DNA of 64,000 nt from Christensenellaceae bacterium (GCA_022846035.1 AP025580.1:2480001-2544000), one strand, 5' to 3'. Counted from the stretch's first letter, positions 55,332 through 63,749 are shown. Notes: generated from the sequence alone by a model not told the origin. A program made the numbers and translations.

Positions 55332-56273
55332 TTATCCGCCAATCGTTACCTCAAATCCCTTATCTTCAAAAAACCGCCTGATATACTCCATCCGTCCAGG
55401 CTCCGGCGGCAGTATATCCCCCGGCGGATACCGCCTGTTAAGCCTTTTGTATTTACCCATGCCCAGCCTGTGATATGGCAAAAGGTCTATCCTCCTTACG
55501 CTTGGCGCCTGTTTTTCCAGAAAATCGCGCGTCATATGGAAATTGTCCATGCTGTCGTTATATCCCGGGACCACCGGTATCCGGACGACGATTTCCTGTC
55601 CCTCTGCGGCCAGTCTTTTCAGGTTTTCAAGGATCGTCCGGTTGTCCGCACCCATCTGTTTGCTGTGTATTTGGGGATCCATCTGTTTTAAGTCATATAA
55701 AACCAGATCTATATCCCTGGCCGCGCGTTCCACTTTCGCCCACGGTGCGCATCCGCTCGTTTCCAGGCATGTGGATATTCCCTTTTCCTTACACTGCTTT
55801 GCCGCCCGCGCCACAAATTCAGCCTGCGTCAACGCCTCGCCGCCTGAAAATGTCACGCCGCCGCCCGAGGCCTCATAATACGAAAAATCTTTCATGACCT
55901 CGCCTACCACCTCAGAGATGCTCATCCATTTTCCCGCCATGGCCAGCGCCTCCGTCGGACAGGCGAGAGTGCATGCCCCGCAGCTTTTGCATTTATCCCT
56001 ATCGATTACGATTCCCGTTTTTCCCAGCTCCAGCGCATGACAGGGGCAGCTTTTCAGGCAATCCCCGCAGCCGACGCACCGCTCCTGCCAGTACCAAAGT
56101 TCGGAAACCGCGTCCTGAGATTCCGGATTTGCGCACCACAGGCAGCGCAATGGACATCCCTTTAAAAAGATCACCGTGCGGATTCCCGGCCCGTCGTGCA
56201 GCGCATAACGCTCTATTTCAAAAACATTTCCTTTGATTTCTTTTCCGTCCACGCTCTCCGCCTTATAACACAT
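55332..56273 (-). CDS. Glycyl radical enzyme activating protein (radical SAM)
   Basis: 313 residues. Radical SAM motif CPLRCLWC (Cys40, 44, 47), followed by two ferredoxin-type clusters (CVGCGDCLKSC; CKSCGACTLAC) inserted as in other GRE activases, then SGGEAL, ETSG and VVPGYND. It makes the glycyl radical on the enzyme encoded just upstream. ATG 56273 lies inside the end of that gene (11-nt overlap); GTG seven codons later is an alternative because its ribosome binding site is better. Confidence 0.92.
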   Translation of the reverse strand: MCYKAESVDGKEIKGNVFEIERYALHDGPGIRTVIFLKGCPLRCLWCANPESQDAVSELWYWQERCVGCGDCLKSCPCHALELGKTGIVIDRDKCKSCGACTLACPTEALAMAGKWMSISEVVGEVMKDFSYYEASGGGVTFSGGEALTQAEFVARAAKQCKEKGISTCLETSGCAPWAKVERAARDIDLVLYDLKQMDPQIHSKQMGADNRTILENLKRLAAEGQEIVVRIPVVPGYNDSMDNFHMTRDFLEKQAPSVRRIDLLPYHRLGMGKYKRLNRRYPPGDILPPEPGRMEYIRRFFEDKGFEVTIGG

Positions 56274-58680
56274 GTTCCGTACGCTCGATAATATCATCCT
56301 GCGTCGCAGGCTCAAGACTGTTGAACAGGGCGCTGTATCCCGCGACCCTTACCACAAGGTCCGTATACTCCTCTGGCTTTTTCTGCGCCTCGCGCATCAT
56401 TTCGGAAGACACCACGTTAAACTGAATATGCCAGCCCATTTTTTTGAAAAACGCCTTGATGAGCGAAGCTACTTTCTTAAGCCCCTCATCCGTTGCCATC
56501 ATCTCCGGCGTGATCTTAATGTTCAAAAGATTTCCGCCCGTGATCAGCATGTTAGGCATCTTGGCGACGGAATTCAATACGGCTGTCGGCCCGAGCGTAT
56601 CCGTTCCATGGTATGGCGAGCATCCTTCTGCCAGCGCCTCTCCCGCACATCTGCCGTCCGCGCTTGCTCCTACCTTAATGCCGCTCGGTACGTTTCCGGA
56701 TATGGTTGCGGTGCACGGATAACTGAAGCAGCCGATCGGTCCCCGCCCAAAACGCGTATTCCTGTATTTTTCAAGTTCGCGGATAAACATACGGTACAGT
56801 TTATCTGCCAGCAGGTCGACAGCGTCGTCGTCATTTCCGAATTTAGGCGCTTTATGGATCAGTATCTGCCGGATACGCGGTCCGTCCTCGCAGTCAAAAT
56901 TTGCCGCCAATACTTCCAGCAGCTTTTTTCCATCTATCCTGTGTTCTTCAAACACCAGCCTGCGGATCGCCGCGAGGCTGTTGGCCGCATTGGTAATGCC
57001 CGTCTCCGGTCCGGTCGTCATATCGTATACCGCGCCCCCCTCTTTGGGCGTTTTCCCGCGACGGATACAGTCCTGTACGAGCCCCGAGCAAAACGCATCC
57101 GGCACTAACTCTTCAATCGCATAATCGATTACGTGCTCGCCCACAAAGCGCAGCTTTACATAGTATTCCATCTGGCGCTCAAGCGCCTGCCAAAGATCGC
57201 CGAAGTCCTGATACGAGGCCAAATCCTTTTCCTCTGGTAAAAGCGCGATTCCGGTGCGGGGGTCTTTCCCGCCGTTTAATGTAATTTCCAAAATTTTGGG
57301 AAAGTTCGTAAAGCTCATGCCCGCCGCGCGGTATCCGTATTTGCCCGGCACGATGGGTTCGATACAGCCCACCATCGCATAGTTGTTGGCGTCCGCTTCC
57401 GCGATTCCCCTGCTTTTAAGCGACGGGATCATCAACGCGTCGTTGTGCATCGCCGGCATACCGAAACCAAGTTTAATTACCTCCGCGCACTTCAATAGGT
57501 ATTCCTCAGGATTTTTTTCATGGTAGCGCGCCGATACGTTGGGCTGGGGCAACTGTGTCAACGAGACACTGTCTAGGCATAACATGGTCAACTCGTTGAC
57601 TGCGTCCCGTCCGTCCGGCGTAATCCCGCCCAGTGTAAGGTTTTGGTATGTGGGACCGCCGCCTGAAAAACGCGTGTGCGACCACGGGCGGATTTTGATA
57701 ATCCCAAAAGCCTTTACCCACAAACAGCCGAGCAGCTCGGCCGCCTCTTCCCGCGTAAGCCTGCCTTGTGCAATATCCTCCTGATAGAGCCCATACAGGT
57801 ATTGATCCAGTCTTCCAAAGGACATTGAGTGGCCGTTGCTTTCAATCTGTGAAATCAGGTGGGCAAACCACACCGACTGTACGCCCTCGTAAAACGTTTC
57901 CGCCGGATATTCCGGCGAACGACTGCACACCGCCGCTATTTTTTCAAGTTCCGCTTTCCTCCGCGGGTCTGTTTCTTTTAAGGCCAGTTCCTCCGCAAGC
58001 CTTGCATACCGGCGCGCAAAGTTTACTACCCCTTCATAGGCGGTAGTTACCGCTTCATAAAATATCCTTTTATGAAATGCCGCAGGGTCCGCCTCATCCA
58101 GCTTCTCCATTTCCTTGCGCACATCGTCCAGTATCCCCCGCACGCCGCACTGTACGATTTTTTCGAAATCGAGCATGATGTGCCCGTCTCCGGACGTCAT
58201 GTTTCCGTTGGCCGAAAAAACGCCCATCTCGTAGGTATCCCTGACTTCCTGTGGCAATGTTTTTATGGCACGGTCTTCCACCGTCTTGCCGCGCCACCAC
58301 CGCGCGATCTCGAGCAATTCCTCGCGTACCTTGGGCGATACCTTAAAACGGTCTCCCGGGCGCTTGGGCAGCTCGTCGATCTCTTCAAAAATCCAGTTGA
58401 TATTATATTCCGGAAAAATAGCCGCCGCGCACTGCTTGCCCGCCTGATGTCCGGCGATGAGCTGGCCGTTTTCAATAAAAACAGTCATGTTTTCAAGTAT
58501 ATTTTTGAGCGCCTTTGCCCTGCGCAGAATCATCGGCATATCCTGTGTCTGCCGGTATGCCTGTGTTAAGTAACGCGCGCGCTGCACGCACACTTCCTGT
58601 TCGATCATCAGCGCATCTTTCTTGAGCCTGGCAATTCTTTCCTTTTGCCTTTCCGATAAATCCGGACTGGTATACTGCAT
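56263..58680 (-). CDS. Glycyl radical enzyme (dehydratase/lyase, PflD family)
   Basis: 805 residues. Active site GCIEP with Cys439 and Glu441, and the glycyl radical motif RVAGYSALFNSL with Gly781. The single Cys with Glu two residues on separates it from pyruvate formate-lyase (Cys-Cys) and places it with the dehydratase, decarboxylase and C-N/C-S/C-O lyase group. It does not show a diagnostic substrate set I can name, so the substrate is open. AAGGAGG box. First gene of the operon, own promoter. Confidence 0.92.
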   Translation of the reverse strand: MQYTSPDLSERQKERIARLKKDALMIEQEVCVQRARYLTQAYRQTQDMPMILRRAKALKNILENMTVFIENGQLIAGHQAGKQCAAAIFPEYNINWIFEEIDELPKRPGDRFKVSPKVREELLEIARWWRGKTVEDRAIKTLPQEVRDTYEMGVFSANGNMTSGDGHIMLDFEKIVQCGVRGILDDVRKEMEKLDEADPAAFHKRIFYEAVTTAYEGVVNFARRYARLAEELALKETDPRRKAELEKIAAVCSRSPEYPAETFYEGVQSVWFAHLISQIESNGHSMSFGRLDQYLYGLYQEDIAQGRLTREEAAELLGCLWVKAFGIIKIRPWSHTRFSGGGPTYQNLTLGGITPDGRDAVNELTMLCLDSVSLTQLPQPNVSARYHEKNPEEYLLKCAEVIKLGFGMPAMHNDALMIPSLKSRGIAEADANNYAMVGCIEPIVPGKYGYRAAGMSFTNFPKILEITLNGGKDPRTGIALLPEEKDLASYQDFGDLWQALERQMEYYVKLRFVGEHVIDYAIEELVPDAFCSGLVQDCIRRGKTPKEGGAVYDMTTGPETGITNAANSLAAIRRLVFEEHRIDGKKLLEVLAANFDCEDGPRIRQILIHKAPKFGNDDDAVDLLADKLYRMFIRELEKYRNTRFGRGPIGCFSYPCTATISGNVPSGIKVGASADGRCAGEALAEGCSPYHGTDTLGPTAVLNSVAKMPNMLITGGNLLNIKITPEMMATDEGLKKVASLIKAFFKKMGWHIQFNVVSSEMMREAQKKPEEYTDLVVRVAGYSALFNSLEPATQDDIIERTEHVL

Positions 58681-58744
58681 TTGGTTTCCTCCTTACCGTA
58701 TCCGTCTGCCCTCCGGGCGGCCGGATCTGATTCACAGAATAGGA

Positions 58745-58772
58745 ACATATGTAACTAATAATTACATTATTA
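58745..58772 (-). promoter_or_regulatory. Candidate operator downstream of the glycyl radical enzyme promoter
   Basis: ACATATGT (58745-58752) and TAATAAT-TAC-ATTATTA (58756-58772), two palindromes in tandem, lie just downstream of the -10. ACATATGT also occurs in the hexulose-phosphate operon promoter (63635-63642). Confidence 0.55.
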
Positions 58773-58777
58773 ACTAA

Positions 58778-58806
58778 ATTGTATCCCAATTCGGTAAAAA
58801 AATCAA
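58778..58806 (-). promoter_or_regulatory. Promoter of the glycyl radical enzyme operon
   Basis: Minus strand TTGATT (58801-58806), 17 nt, TACAAT (58778-58783). The leader is about 90 nt. Nothing gene-like was seen between it and the end of the SorC gene (58807-58979); only a weak 5-bp stem at 58948-58969. Confidence 0.7.
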
Positions 58807-58979
58807 GTGGCAACCAAAGAAAACTCCCACGGCAATCAAATGATAGAGCCCTGCATAGTTTTGAGTATGCCAAAACCGTCGGCAGCAATACTACCGGCAT
58901 TTCCCGCAAAAAATGCTGTTTATTCATTTTGTATTATGAAGATAAACCAGGCAACGTGTATCGCGCCTGTTTTATTTGG

Positions 58980-59924
58980 CTATTTTAAAAGTTCCTCGGC
59001 CGTATTGGAATCCGTGACCAGCACGTCGATCCAGCGCCCGAGCATGGCCGCTTTGATCACCTTGACCTTGTTTTCGCCAAGCGCAATGCCCACCACATGC
59101 CGCGCGTCCGTGCAAATCTGCTCCAGCTCCGCCGCAACGATCCTGTCATTGACGCTGTGGCTCAGAATCCTGCCGTTTTTGTCCACAAAACGCATGGCCA
59201 GATCGCCGACCGCGCCCTCTTCTTCCAGCTTATTGACCTCTTCTTCCGTCACGTATCCGCTGTCAAGAAGGGTAGAGTTCCATAACGATCCGATACTCAA
59301 AAGGACGATGTCCGACTTTTCCCCCGCCTGCACCGCATCTGCGATCATCGGATCCTTTAAGAAAATATCCCGTTCTTCCCTGCTGCCCGTTAAGGCCGGC
59401 GCATGCAAAAGAATGCACTGCGCTTCCAGGGCGTTGGCAATTTTACCGGCAATCTGGTTGCTGAGGATTTCCGGATTTTTCCCAAAACCGCCAACCAGCG
59501 AAACCACGGTAACGTCCGGATGGCGCAACGGAATAAACTCGTCGGCAACTGCCGCCAGGGTCTTTCCCCAATATACGCCCAGCGTATCGTTAGGGCGGAT
59601 AGCCGAAATCAGGTAATGCGCCGCCGCGCGGCCAAGGTCTTTTAAGCTGCTTTGCGGGTCCGTACTGCGGATAACCGTCGCCTTTTTGATCCCGTAACGT
59701 TCGCACAACGCTTCCTCGACCTGCACAATACCGGCGGAGGGAGACATCACCTCGATACGCACGATACCCATTTCTTCGGCGCGCTTGAGCATTTTCGATA
59801 CCCACGGCCTCGTAACGCCCATACGGTTTGCTACCTCTTCCTGGGACAGGCCGTACGTATAGTAAAGCTCCGCTGCAAGAACGATCTTATGATAAATTGT
59901 CCTGTTCTTCCTACCTGTCTCCAT
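58980..59924 (-). CDS. SorC/DeoR-family sugar-responsive transcriptional regulator
   Basis: 314 residues: N-terminal HTH (LYYTYGLSQEEVANRMGVTRPWVSKML) and a sugar-phosphate-binding domain with SLVGGFGKNPE, APALTGSREERD and GEKSDIVLLSIGSLW. ATG 59924 is chosen: AAGGA lies 7 nt upstream, the length is standard, and the frame's earlier ATG at 59999 falls inside the -10 box of the promoter. Between the two operons it probably controls; the effector would be a pathway sugar phosphate. Confidence 0.9.
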   Translation of the reverse strand: METGRKNRTIYHKIVLAAELYYTYGLSQEEVANRMGVTRPWVSKMLKRAEEMGIVRIEVMSPSAGIVQVEEALCERYGIKKATVIRSTDPQSSLKDLGRAAAHYLISAIRPNDTLGVYWGKTLAAVADEFIPLRHPDVTVVSLVGGFGKNPEILSNQIAGKIANALEAQCILLHAPALTGSREERDIFLKDPMIADAVQAGEKSDIVLLSIGSLWNSTLLDSGYVTEEEVNKLEEEGAVGDLAMRFVDKNGRILSHSVNDRIVAAELEQICTDARHVVGIALGENKVKVIKAAMLGRWIDVLVTDSNTAEELLK

Positions 59925-59997
59925 CGGTTCATCCTTTTGGGGCGCGTTTTTCACCGCCGTTTCCCCCGTGCTGATATGTCTTGTGTTTCTGCGTTTC

Positions 59998-60026
59998 ATT
60001 ATACCCGAATCCTTACTAAAATACAA
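59998..60026 (-). promoter_or_regulatory. Promoter of the SorC-family gene
   Basis: Minus strand TTGTAT (60021-60026), 17 nt, TATAAT (59998-60003). The transcript would start near 59990, downstream of the ATG at 59999, which rules that ATG out as translation start from this promoter. Confidence 0.7.
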
Positions 60027-60058
60027 TATTCGCCGCTGTTTTGCGGAGGTATGTTATG

Positions 60059-60087
60059 AAAAAAGCACCGGACATACCGGTGCTTTT
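60059..60087 (-). terminator. Intrinsic terminator of the hexulose-phosphate operon
   Basis: AAAAGCACCGG / CCGGTGCTTTT stem with a 5-nt loop followed by TTTTTTC on the minus strand, 14 nt after the bicupin stop. Confidence 0.88.
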
Positions 60088-60100
60088 CATCATTTCCCGC

Positions 60101-61018
60101 TCACAGTTTGACCGCGCAGAAATACGCCGTTATCAGGTCGTTTTCATAATTGAACAATTGGTACTCCATCCCTTTGGGAATAAAAAGCGCTTCCTGATCG
60201 CCGATCTGGTAGGATTCCCGCGTTTCCGTCATGAATACGCTCAGCGTTCCCTTGTGGATATAGTAAACGGCGTCGCCCTCGTGCCTGCACGGCTCGGACA
60301 TGCGCGCGCCTTTGCCTCCCGTCGGAATCACAACCTCCGCAACCTGCATAAAATCGTTACTGACCACGAACTTCATCAAAAGCGGGTTCTCCTGTCCGTT
60401 GATAACCATCAGCTTCTTGCTTTCCGGAATGTAATGGAACATTTGCGGATATTCGCGCGCGGTCGGGCCATCCACCGGCCATGCTCCAAGATCCGAGATA
60501 TTGCCCATGTAATTGGTGCCCGGATATTTTGCAAAGTTGTCGAACTCTTTCTTTCCCTTTGCATTGAGCACATTGTAGGTACCGATCGTATCCGTGGGAA
60601 ATTCCTGCTCCGCAAAAATCTTCGGCGCCAGCACCGCCATCGTCCTCACCTTTTCCTGCGTGAAATTATAGCCTACGTGCACTGCGCCCATCGGCATTAA
60701 CAGCCCCTCGCCGGCGTGTACGTCCACGACCTGTCCCGATACGGTATTGAGCATCGTGAGTTTTCCCTCGAGCACAATGTAAACCTCGTCGCCCGCATGG
60801 TAATCCGGCGGTTCAAACCGTCCGCCCGGCGAAATATCATAGGTCGTACAGGTAATCTCGTTGGTGCTCAGGTAGACAAAGCTAATATCGCTGTAATCCA
60901 TGCCGAGGTCAGGCGTCGGATAGATAAACGGCGCAACCATGTCGCGCGTAATATGGATGGGCTTATCGCGCGGTTCTTCCGTATAGGGATGGTTTTGAAA
61001 GGTACATTTGGCTATCAT
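60101..61018 (-). CDS. Bicupin protein, probable sugar-related enzyme
   Basis: 305 residues with two cupin domains. Cupin 1 (about 60-130): HAGDEVYIVLEGKLTML, then LLMPMGAVHVG; cupin 2 (about 210-300): HEGDAVYYIHKGTLSVFM, then FIPKGMEYQL. First and second motif His/Glu residues look able to hold a metal, though the usual pattern HxH is reduced to HxxD. No known bicupin family could be assigned. Last gene of the hexulose-phosphate operon, so it may isomerise or bind a sugar or sugar phosphate. Confidence 0.78.
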   Translation of the reverse strand: MIAKCTFQNHPYTEEPRDKPIHITRDMVAPFIYPTPDLGMDYSDISFVYLSTNEITCTTYDISPGGRFEPPDYHAGDEVYIVLEGKLTMLNTVSGQVVDVHAGEGLLMPMGAVHVGYNFTQEKVRTMAVLAPKIFAEQEFPTDTIGTYNVLNAKGKKEFDNFAKYPGTNYMGNISDLGAWPVDGPTAREYPQMFHYIPESKKLMVINGQENPLLMKFVVSNDFMQVAEVVIPTGGKGARMSEPCRHEGDAVYYIHKGTLSVFMTETRESYQIGDQEALFIPKGMEYQLFNYENDLITAYFCAVKL

Positions 61019-61055
61019 AATACTCTCCTCCTTGATTTTAAAACGGATTTCCTGT

Positions 61056-61622
61056 TTATTCCAGGTTTGCGTGGCAACGCCACAATTCTTCCATTTTTAT
61101 ATTGTTTTGTTCAATAATCATTTTCGCAGCCGTGTCTCCCAATAAAAGCAGGCATTGTTCAAACAGGCTTGTCATCGGTTGTATGGACTGCGTTTCATCC
61201 GGCAGATACAGCTTCGTGCGGGCAGGAATGCGTACCGCCACGTCCGCCAGTTTTGCCATTGTGCTTTGGGGATTGGCGCCAATATATACGATCTTCGCGC
61301 CGAAGCCCTTTGCTTTCCTGGCCATGGCGACCGGAATCATAGATTCCCCGCTGCCCGAGCCGACTACCAGCGTATCCTTGTCCGTAATTGCAGGCTCCGT
61401 GATCTGCCCCACGCAGTATGTCGCGATGCCAAGGTGGGCAAGCCGTTTGGCGATGGCCTCAAGCGACAGCATTACTCTTCCCACGCCGGTAAAAAAAACT
61501 TTCTGTGAAGAAAGCAGCGTTTCGATAAACGCCTGCACCTCCTCCGGCCTGACTTTTAAAAGCGTATCCTTACATTCTCCTGTGATACCCCTTACGGTAT
61601 CTTCATACGATACTTGTCCCAT
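61056..61622 (-). CDS. SIS-domain 6-phospho-3-hexuloisomerase-like protein, second copy
   Basis: 188 residues. SIS fold with FFTGVGRVMLSLEAIAKRL, VGSGSGESMIP and the family ending CHANLE. Closest in form to PHI (HxlB), which turns 3-hexulose-6-P into fructose-6-P. ATG 61622 is 8 nt after AAGGAGG; an ATG two codons earlier lies too close to it. It is a distinct paralog of the SIS gene at 62386 in the same operon. Confidence 0.85.
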   Translation of the reverse strand: MGQVSYEDTVRGITGECKDTLLKVRPEEVQAFIETLLSSQKVFFTGVGRVMLSLEAIAKRLAHLGIATYCVGQITEPAITDKDTLVVGSGSGESMIPVAMARKAKGFGAKIVYIGANPQSTMAKLADVAVRIPARTKLYLPDETQSIQPMTSLFEQCLLLLGDTAAKMIIEQNNIKMEELWRCHANLE

Positions 61623-61637
61623 AGTCATTGCCTCCTT

Positions 61638-62372
61638 TTATCCGCGCGCCTGAAGTCCTTGCCCGATCAGCTTTTGCAGTCGGTCAAAATTCGTTTTTAC
61701 ATCGCCGCCCCTGCTGAAAATACTGGACGTTCCGGCAACCACCGTATCAAGGCCCGCGCATACCTGTTCTTCCACGTTTTCAAAGTAAACCCTACCGTCG
61801 ACGGTGATCGTCGTATCAAGTCCGCGCCGGACGATCGTCTCGCTTAAGTCGTACATTTTCCGTGTCACAAAATCATATTGATCTGCGCCGGGCATAGACG
61901 CGTAACCCGGGTTAATGCGCATCAGCAATACAAAGTCGCAAAGCTCCAAGGCATATTCGATCGTTCCTATCGGTGTTGCCGGCGTAAGCGCCACGCCCGC
62001 CTTAAGGCCTGCGGTCCTGATCTGCGAAAGCTTTTTGCAGATATGCCGTTCCGTTTCCACATGAAAACAGATGCGTTCCGCCCCGATACCAACCATCTCG
62101 TCCACGAAAAAATCATTTTGCATTGCCATGATGTGTACATCATACGTAAGGGATGTTTTTTCCTTTAACTGTTTGACCGTATCCACGCCAATGGGCATGC
62201 TTGGGCTGAAATACCCGTCGAGAATATCGACGTGCAGCATTTTGCAACCGGCCCGTTCCAAAACCTTTACTCCCTGTTCCAGGTTGCACAAGTCCATGCA
62301 GATCAGCGACGGGGAAACAGCCGCGACGTCCGCAGGCTTTCTGGATGTCACCAGAGAAATATTTTCATTCAT
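61638..62372 (-). CDS. Ribulose-phosphate 3-epimerase-like protein
   Basis: 244 residues, TIM barrel of the Rpe family: VSPSLICMDLCNLEQ, MLHVDILDGYF, DVHIMAMQN, and MRINPGYA in place of the usual VNPGFGGQ. The conserved DGR near the end (VDGRVYFENV) replaces DGG. These changes suggest a non-standard ketose phosphate substrate, as in allulose-6-P epimerases. AAGGAG box; 13 nt after the first PHI gene. Confidence 0.83.
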   Translation of the reverse strand: MNENISLVTSRKPADVAAVSPSLICMDLCNLEQGVKVLERAGCKMLHVDILDGYFSPSMPIGVDTVKQLKEKTSLTYDVHIMAMQNDFFVDEMVGIGAERICFHVETERHICKKLSQIRTAGLKAGVALTPATPIGTIEYALELCDFVLLMRINPGYASMPGADQYDFVTRKMYDLSETIVRRGLDTTITVDGRVYFENVEEQVCAGLDTVVAGTSSIFSRGGDVKTNFDRLQKLIGQGLQARG

Positions 62373-62385
62373 TTGTCCCCGCTCC

Positions 62386-62940
62386 TTATTCCAGATTTGC
62401 GTGCAGGCGGAACATAATTTCCGAGGTCGTATTGTTTATTTCCATCAACCGCAGGACCACATAGTCAAGATACAAAAGCACGCTTTGTTCAAACAGTGAC
62501 CCCATCGGCTGTATGGATTCAATATTCGCTTTTTGATCGGATTTTGCCGTGGGGGCACTGATCCTTATCACCACGTCCGCCAGCCGTCCGATCGTCGCCT
62601 CCGGAAAAATCGTAACGGTTGCCAGCCGCGCGCCGATTTCCTTACATTTTTTGGCCATCGAAACAAGGCTTCCCGTCTCTCCAGAGCCACTGGCGATCAG
62701 GAGCAGGTCGCCTTTTTCAATGGAGGGCGTCACGATCTCCCCCACCACGAATACCTTTTTTCCCATATGCATCAAACGCATGGCAAAACAGTTTACCATC
62801 AGGCCGCTGCGGCCCCTTCCCGCAATAAAAATACGTTTCGCCTGTTGTATGCAATCCACGAGCTGCACAGTCTGCTCTTCCTTGATACTGCCCAGCGTTG
62901 CTTCCAGTTCCTTTGTGATCGTCAAAATATCCGCGCTCAT
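62386..62940 (-). CDS. hxlB: 6-phospho-3-hexuloisomerase
   Basis: 184 residues, SIS domain with FIAGRGRSGLMVNCFAMRLMHMG, IASGSGETGS and IESIQPMGSLFEQ, ending RLHANLE. These are standard PHI features. Together with the hexulose-phosphate synthase it converts ribulose-5-P plus formaldehyde to fructose-6-P or runs the reverse. GGGGAG box. 15 nt after the synthase. Confidence 0.88.
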   Translation of the reverse strand: MSADILTITKELEATLGSIKEEQTVQLVDCIQQAKRIFIAGRGRSGLMVNCFAMRLMHMGKKVFVVGEIVTPSIEKGDLLLIASGSGETGSLVSMAKKCKEIGARLATVTIFPEATIGRLADVVIRISAPTAKSDQKANIESIQPMGSLFEQSVLLYLDYVVLRLMEINNTTSEIMFRLHANLE

Positions 62941-62955
62941 ATTCCGCTCCCCCCG

Positions 62956-63585
62956 TTAGTTCATTTTTTCGCGGATCAGCTTGGCCTTCGCCGTCCGGTC
63001 GCCCTGCGTCATGATGCCCTCGCCCACAATGATGACCTCCGGCTCCAGCCGTACATAAGCGTCCACGCTCTCCGCCGTGATTCCGCCCGCAAGCGCGATC
63101 TTGCTGGATTTGATATGCTTTTGTATCTTTCCGAAATGCTCGTCCATGCTCATACCCGGACGCTGCAGGTCCTTTGAGGTATGCAGGCAGATATAGTGTA
63201 CGCCCATTTCCTCCAACCGCTCGATACGCGCTTCAAGGTCCTTTACCGCCAGCAGGTCCGCCATGATTGCTTTTTCGTAAGCGTTTGCGCAATCCACGGC
63301 GGCCTTGATAGTCGCGTCCTCCGTCGCGGCCATAACCGTAACAATATCCGCGCCCGCCGCAAAGGCAACACCCGCTTCATATTGCCCCGCGTCCATAATT
63401 TTCAGGTCCGCCAACACCTCGTGCTGCGGATATTTTTCCTTAATCTGCGTAACGATAGGCAGGCCGCATTCCATAAGAAGCGGCGTACCCATTTCGATGA
63501 TGTCCACATATTCGGCGACTTCTTCCAAAATCTTGCTGGTTTTATCCAAATTCTCGCAAAAATCCATTGCCAATTGAAGTTTCAT
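62956..63585 (-). CDS. hxlA: 3-hexulose-6-phosphate synthase (or 3-keto-L-gulonate-6-P decarboxylase family)
   Basis: 209 residues, OMP decarboxylase-like barrel. MKLQLAMDF at the start and VLADLKIMDAG (catalytic DxKxxD) followed by GADIVTVMAATEDATI agree best with HPS; 3-keto-L-gulonate-6-P decarboxylases of the same superfamily share the DxKxxD, so the choice rests on the adjacent PHI gene. First gene of its operon behind a consensus promoter. If HPS, it condenses formaldehyde with ribulose-5-P. Confidence 0.86.
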   Translation of the reverse strand: MKLQLAMDFCENLDKTSKILEEVAEYVDIIEMGTPLLMECGLPIVTQIKEKYPQHEVLADLKIMDAGQYEAGVAFAAGADIVTVMAATEDATIKAAVDCANAYEKAIMADLLAVKDLEARIERLEEMGVHYICLHTSKDLQRPGMSMDEHFGKIQKHIKSSKIALAGGITAESVDAYVRLEPEVIIVGEGIMTQGDRTAKAKLIREKMN

Positions 63586-63616
63586 AATCGGTTCTACCCC
63601 CTGTTGAATTTAGTTC

Positions 63617-63645
63617 ATTATAAAACCATTAGGCACATATGTCAA
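63617..63645 (-). promoter_or_regulatory. Consensus promoter of the hexulose-phosphate operon
   Basis: Minus strand TTGACA (63640-63645), 17 nt, TATAAT (63617-63622): perfect in both boxes. ACATATGT (63635-63642) overlaps the -35 and the spacer, a good place for a repressor. Repression is expected because the boxes are perfect. Confidence 0.85.
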
Positions 63646-63686
63646 CTATATTTATTTCTTTTTAGGAACTTTTGTAAACTTTTTTC

Positions 63687-63716
63687 TTGACTTTGCTCCC
63701 CCGCAGCGTTTATGCT
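63687..63716 (+). promoter_or_regulatory. Divergent promoter of the PfkB kinase gene
   Basis: TTGACT (63687-63692), 18 nt, TATGCT (63711-63716), 33 nt before the start codon. It faces away from the hexulose-phosphate promoter 41 bp off. Confidence 0.6.
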
Positions 63717-63749
63717 AAAGATGAAGAAACCTGCAACGGAGGCAACACT

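Noticed and set aside
58807-58979. Small gene between the glycyl radical enzyme promoter and the SorC gene
   Set aside because: Frames on both strands are low in protein-like features and have no ribosome binding site; only a weak stem-loop is visible.
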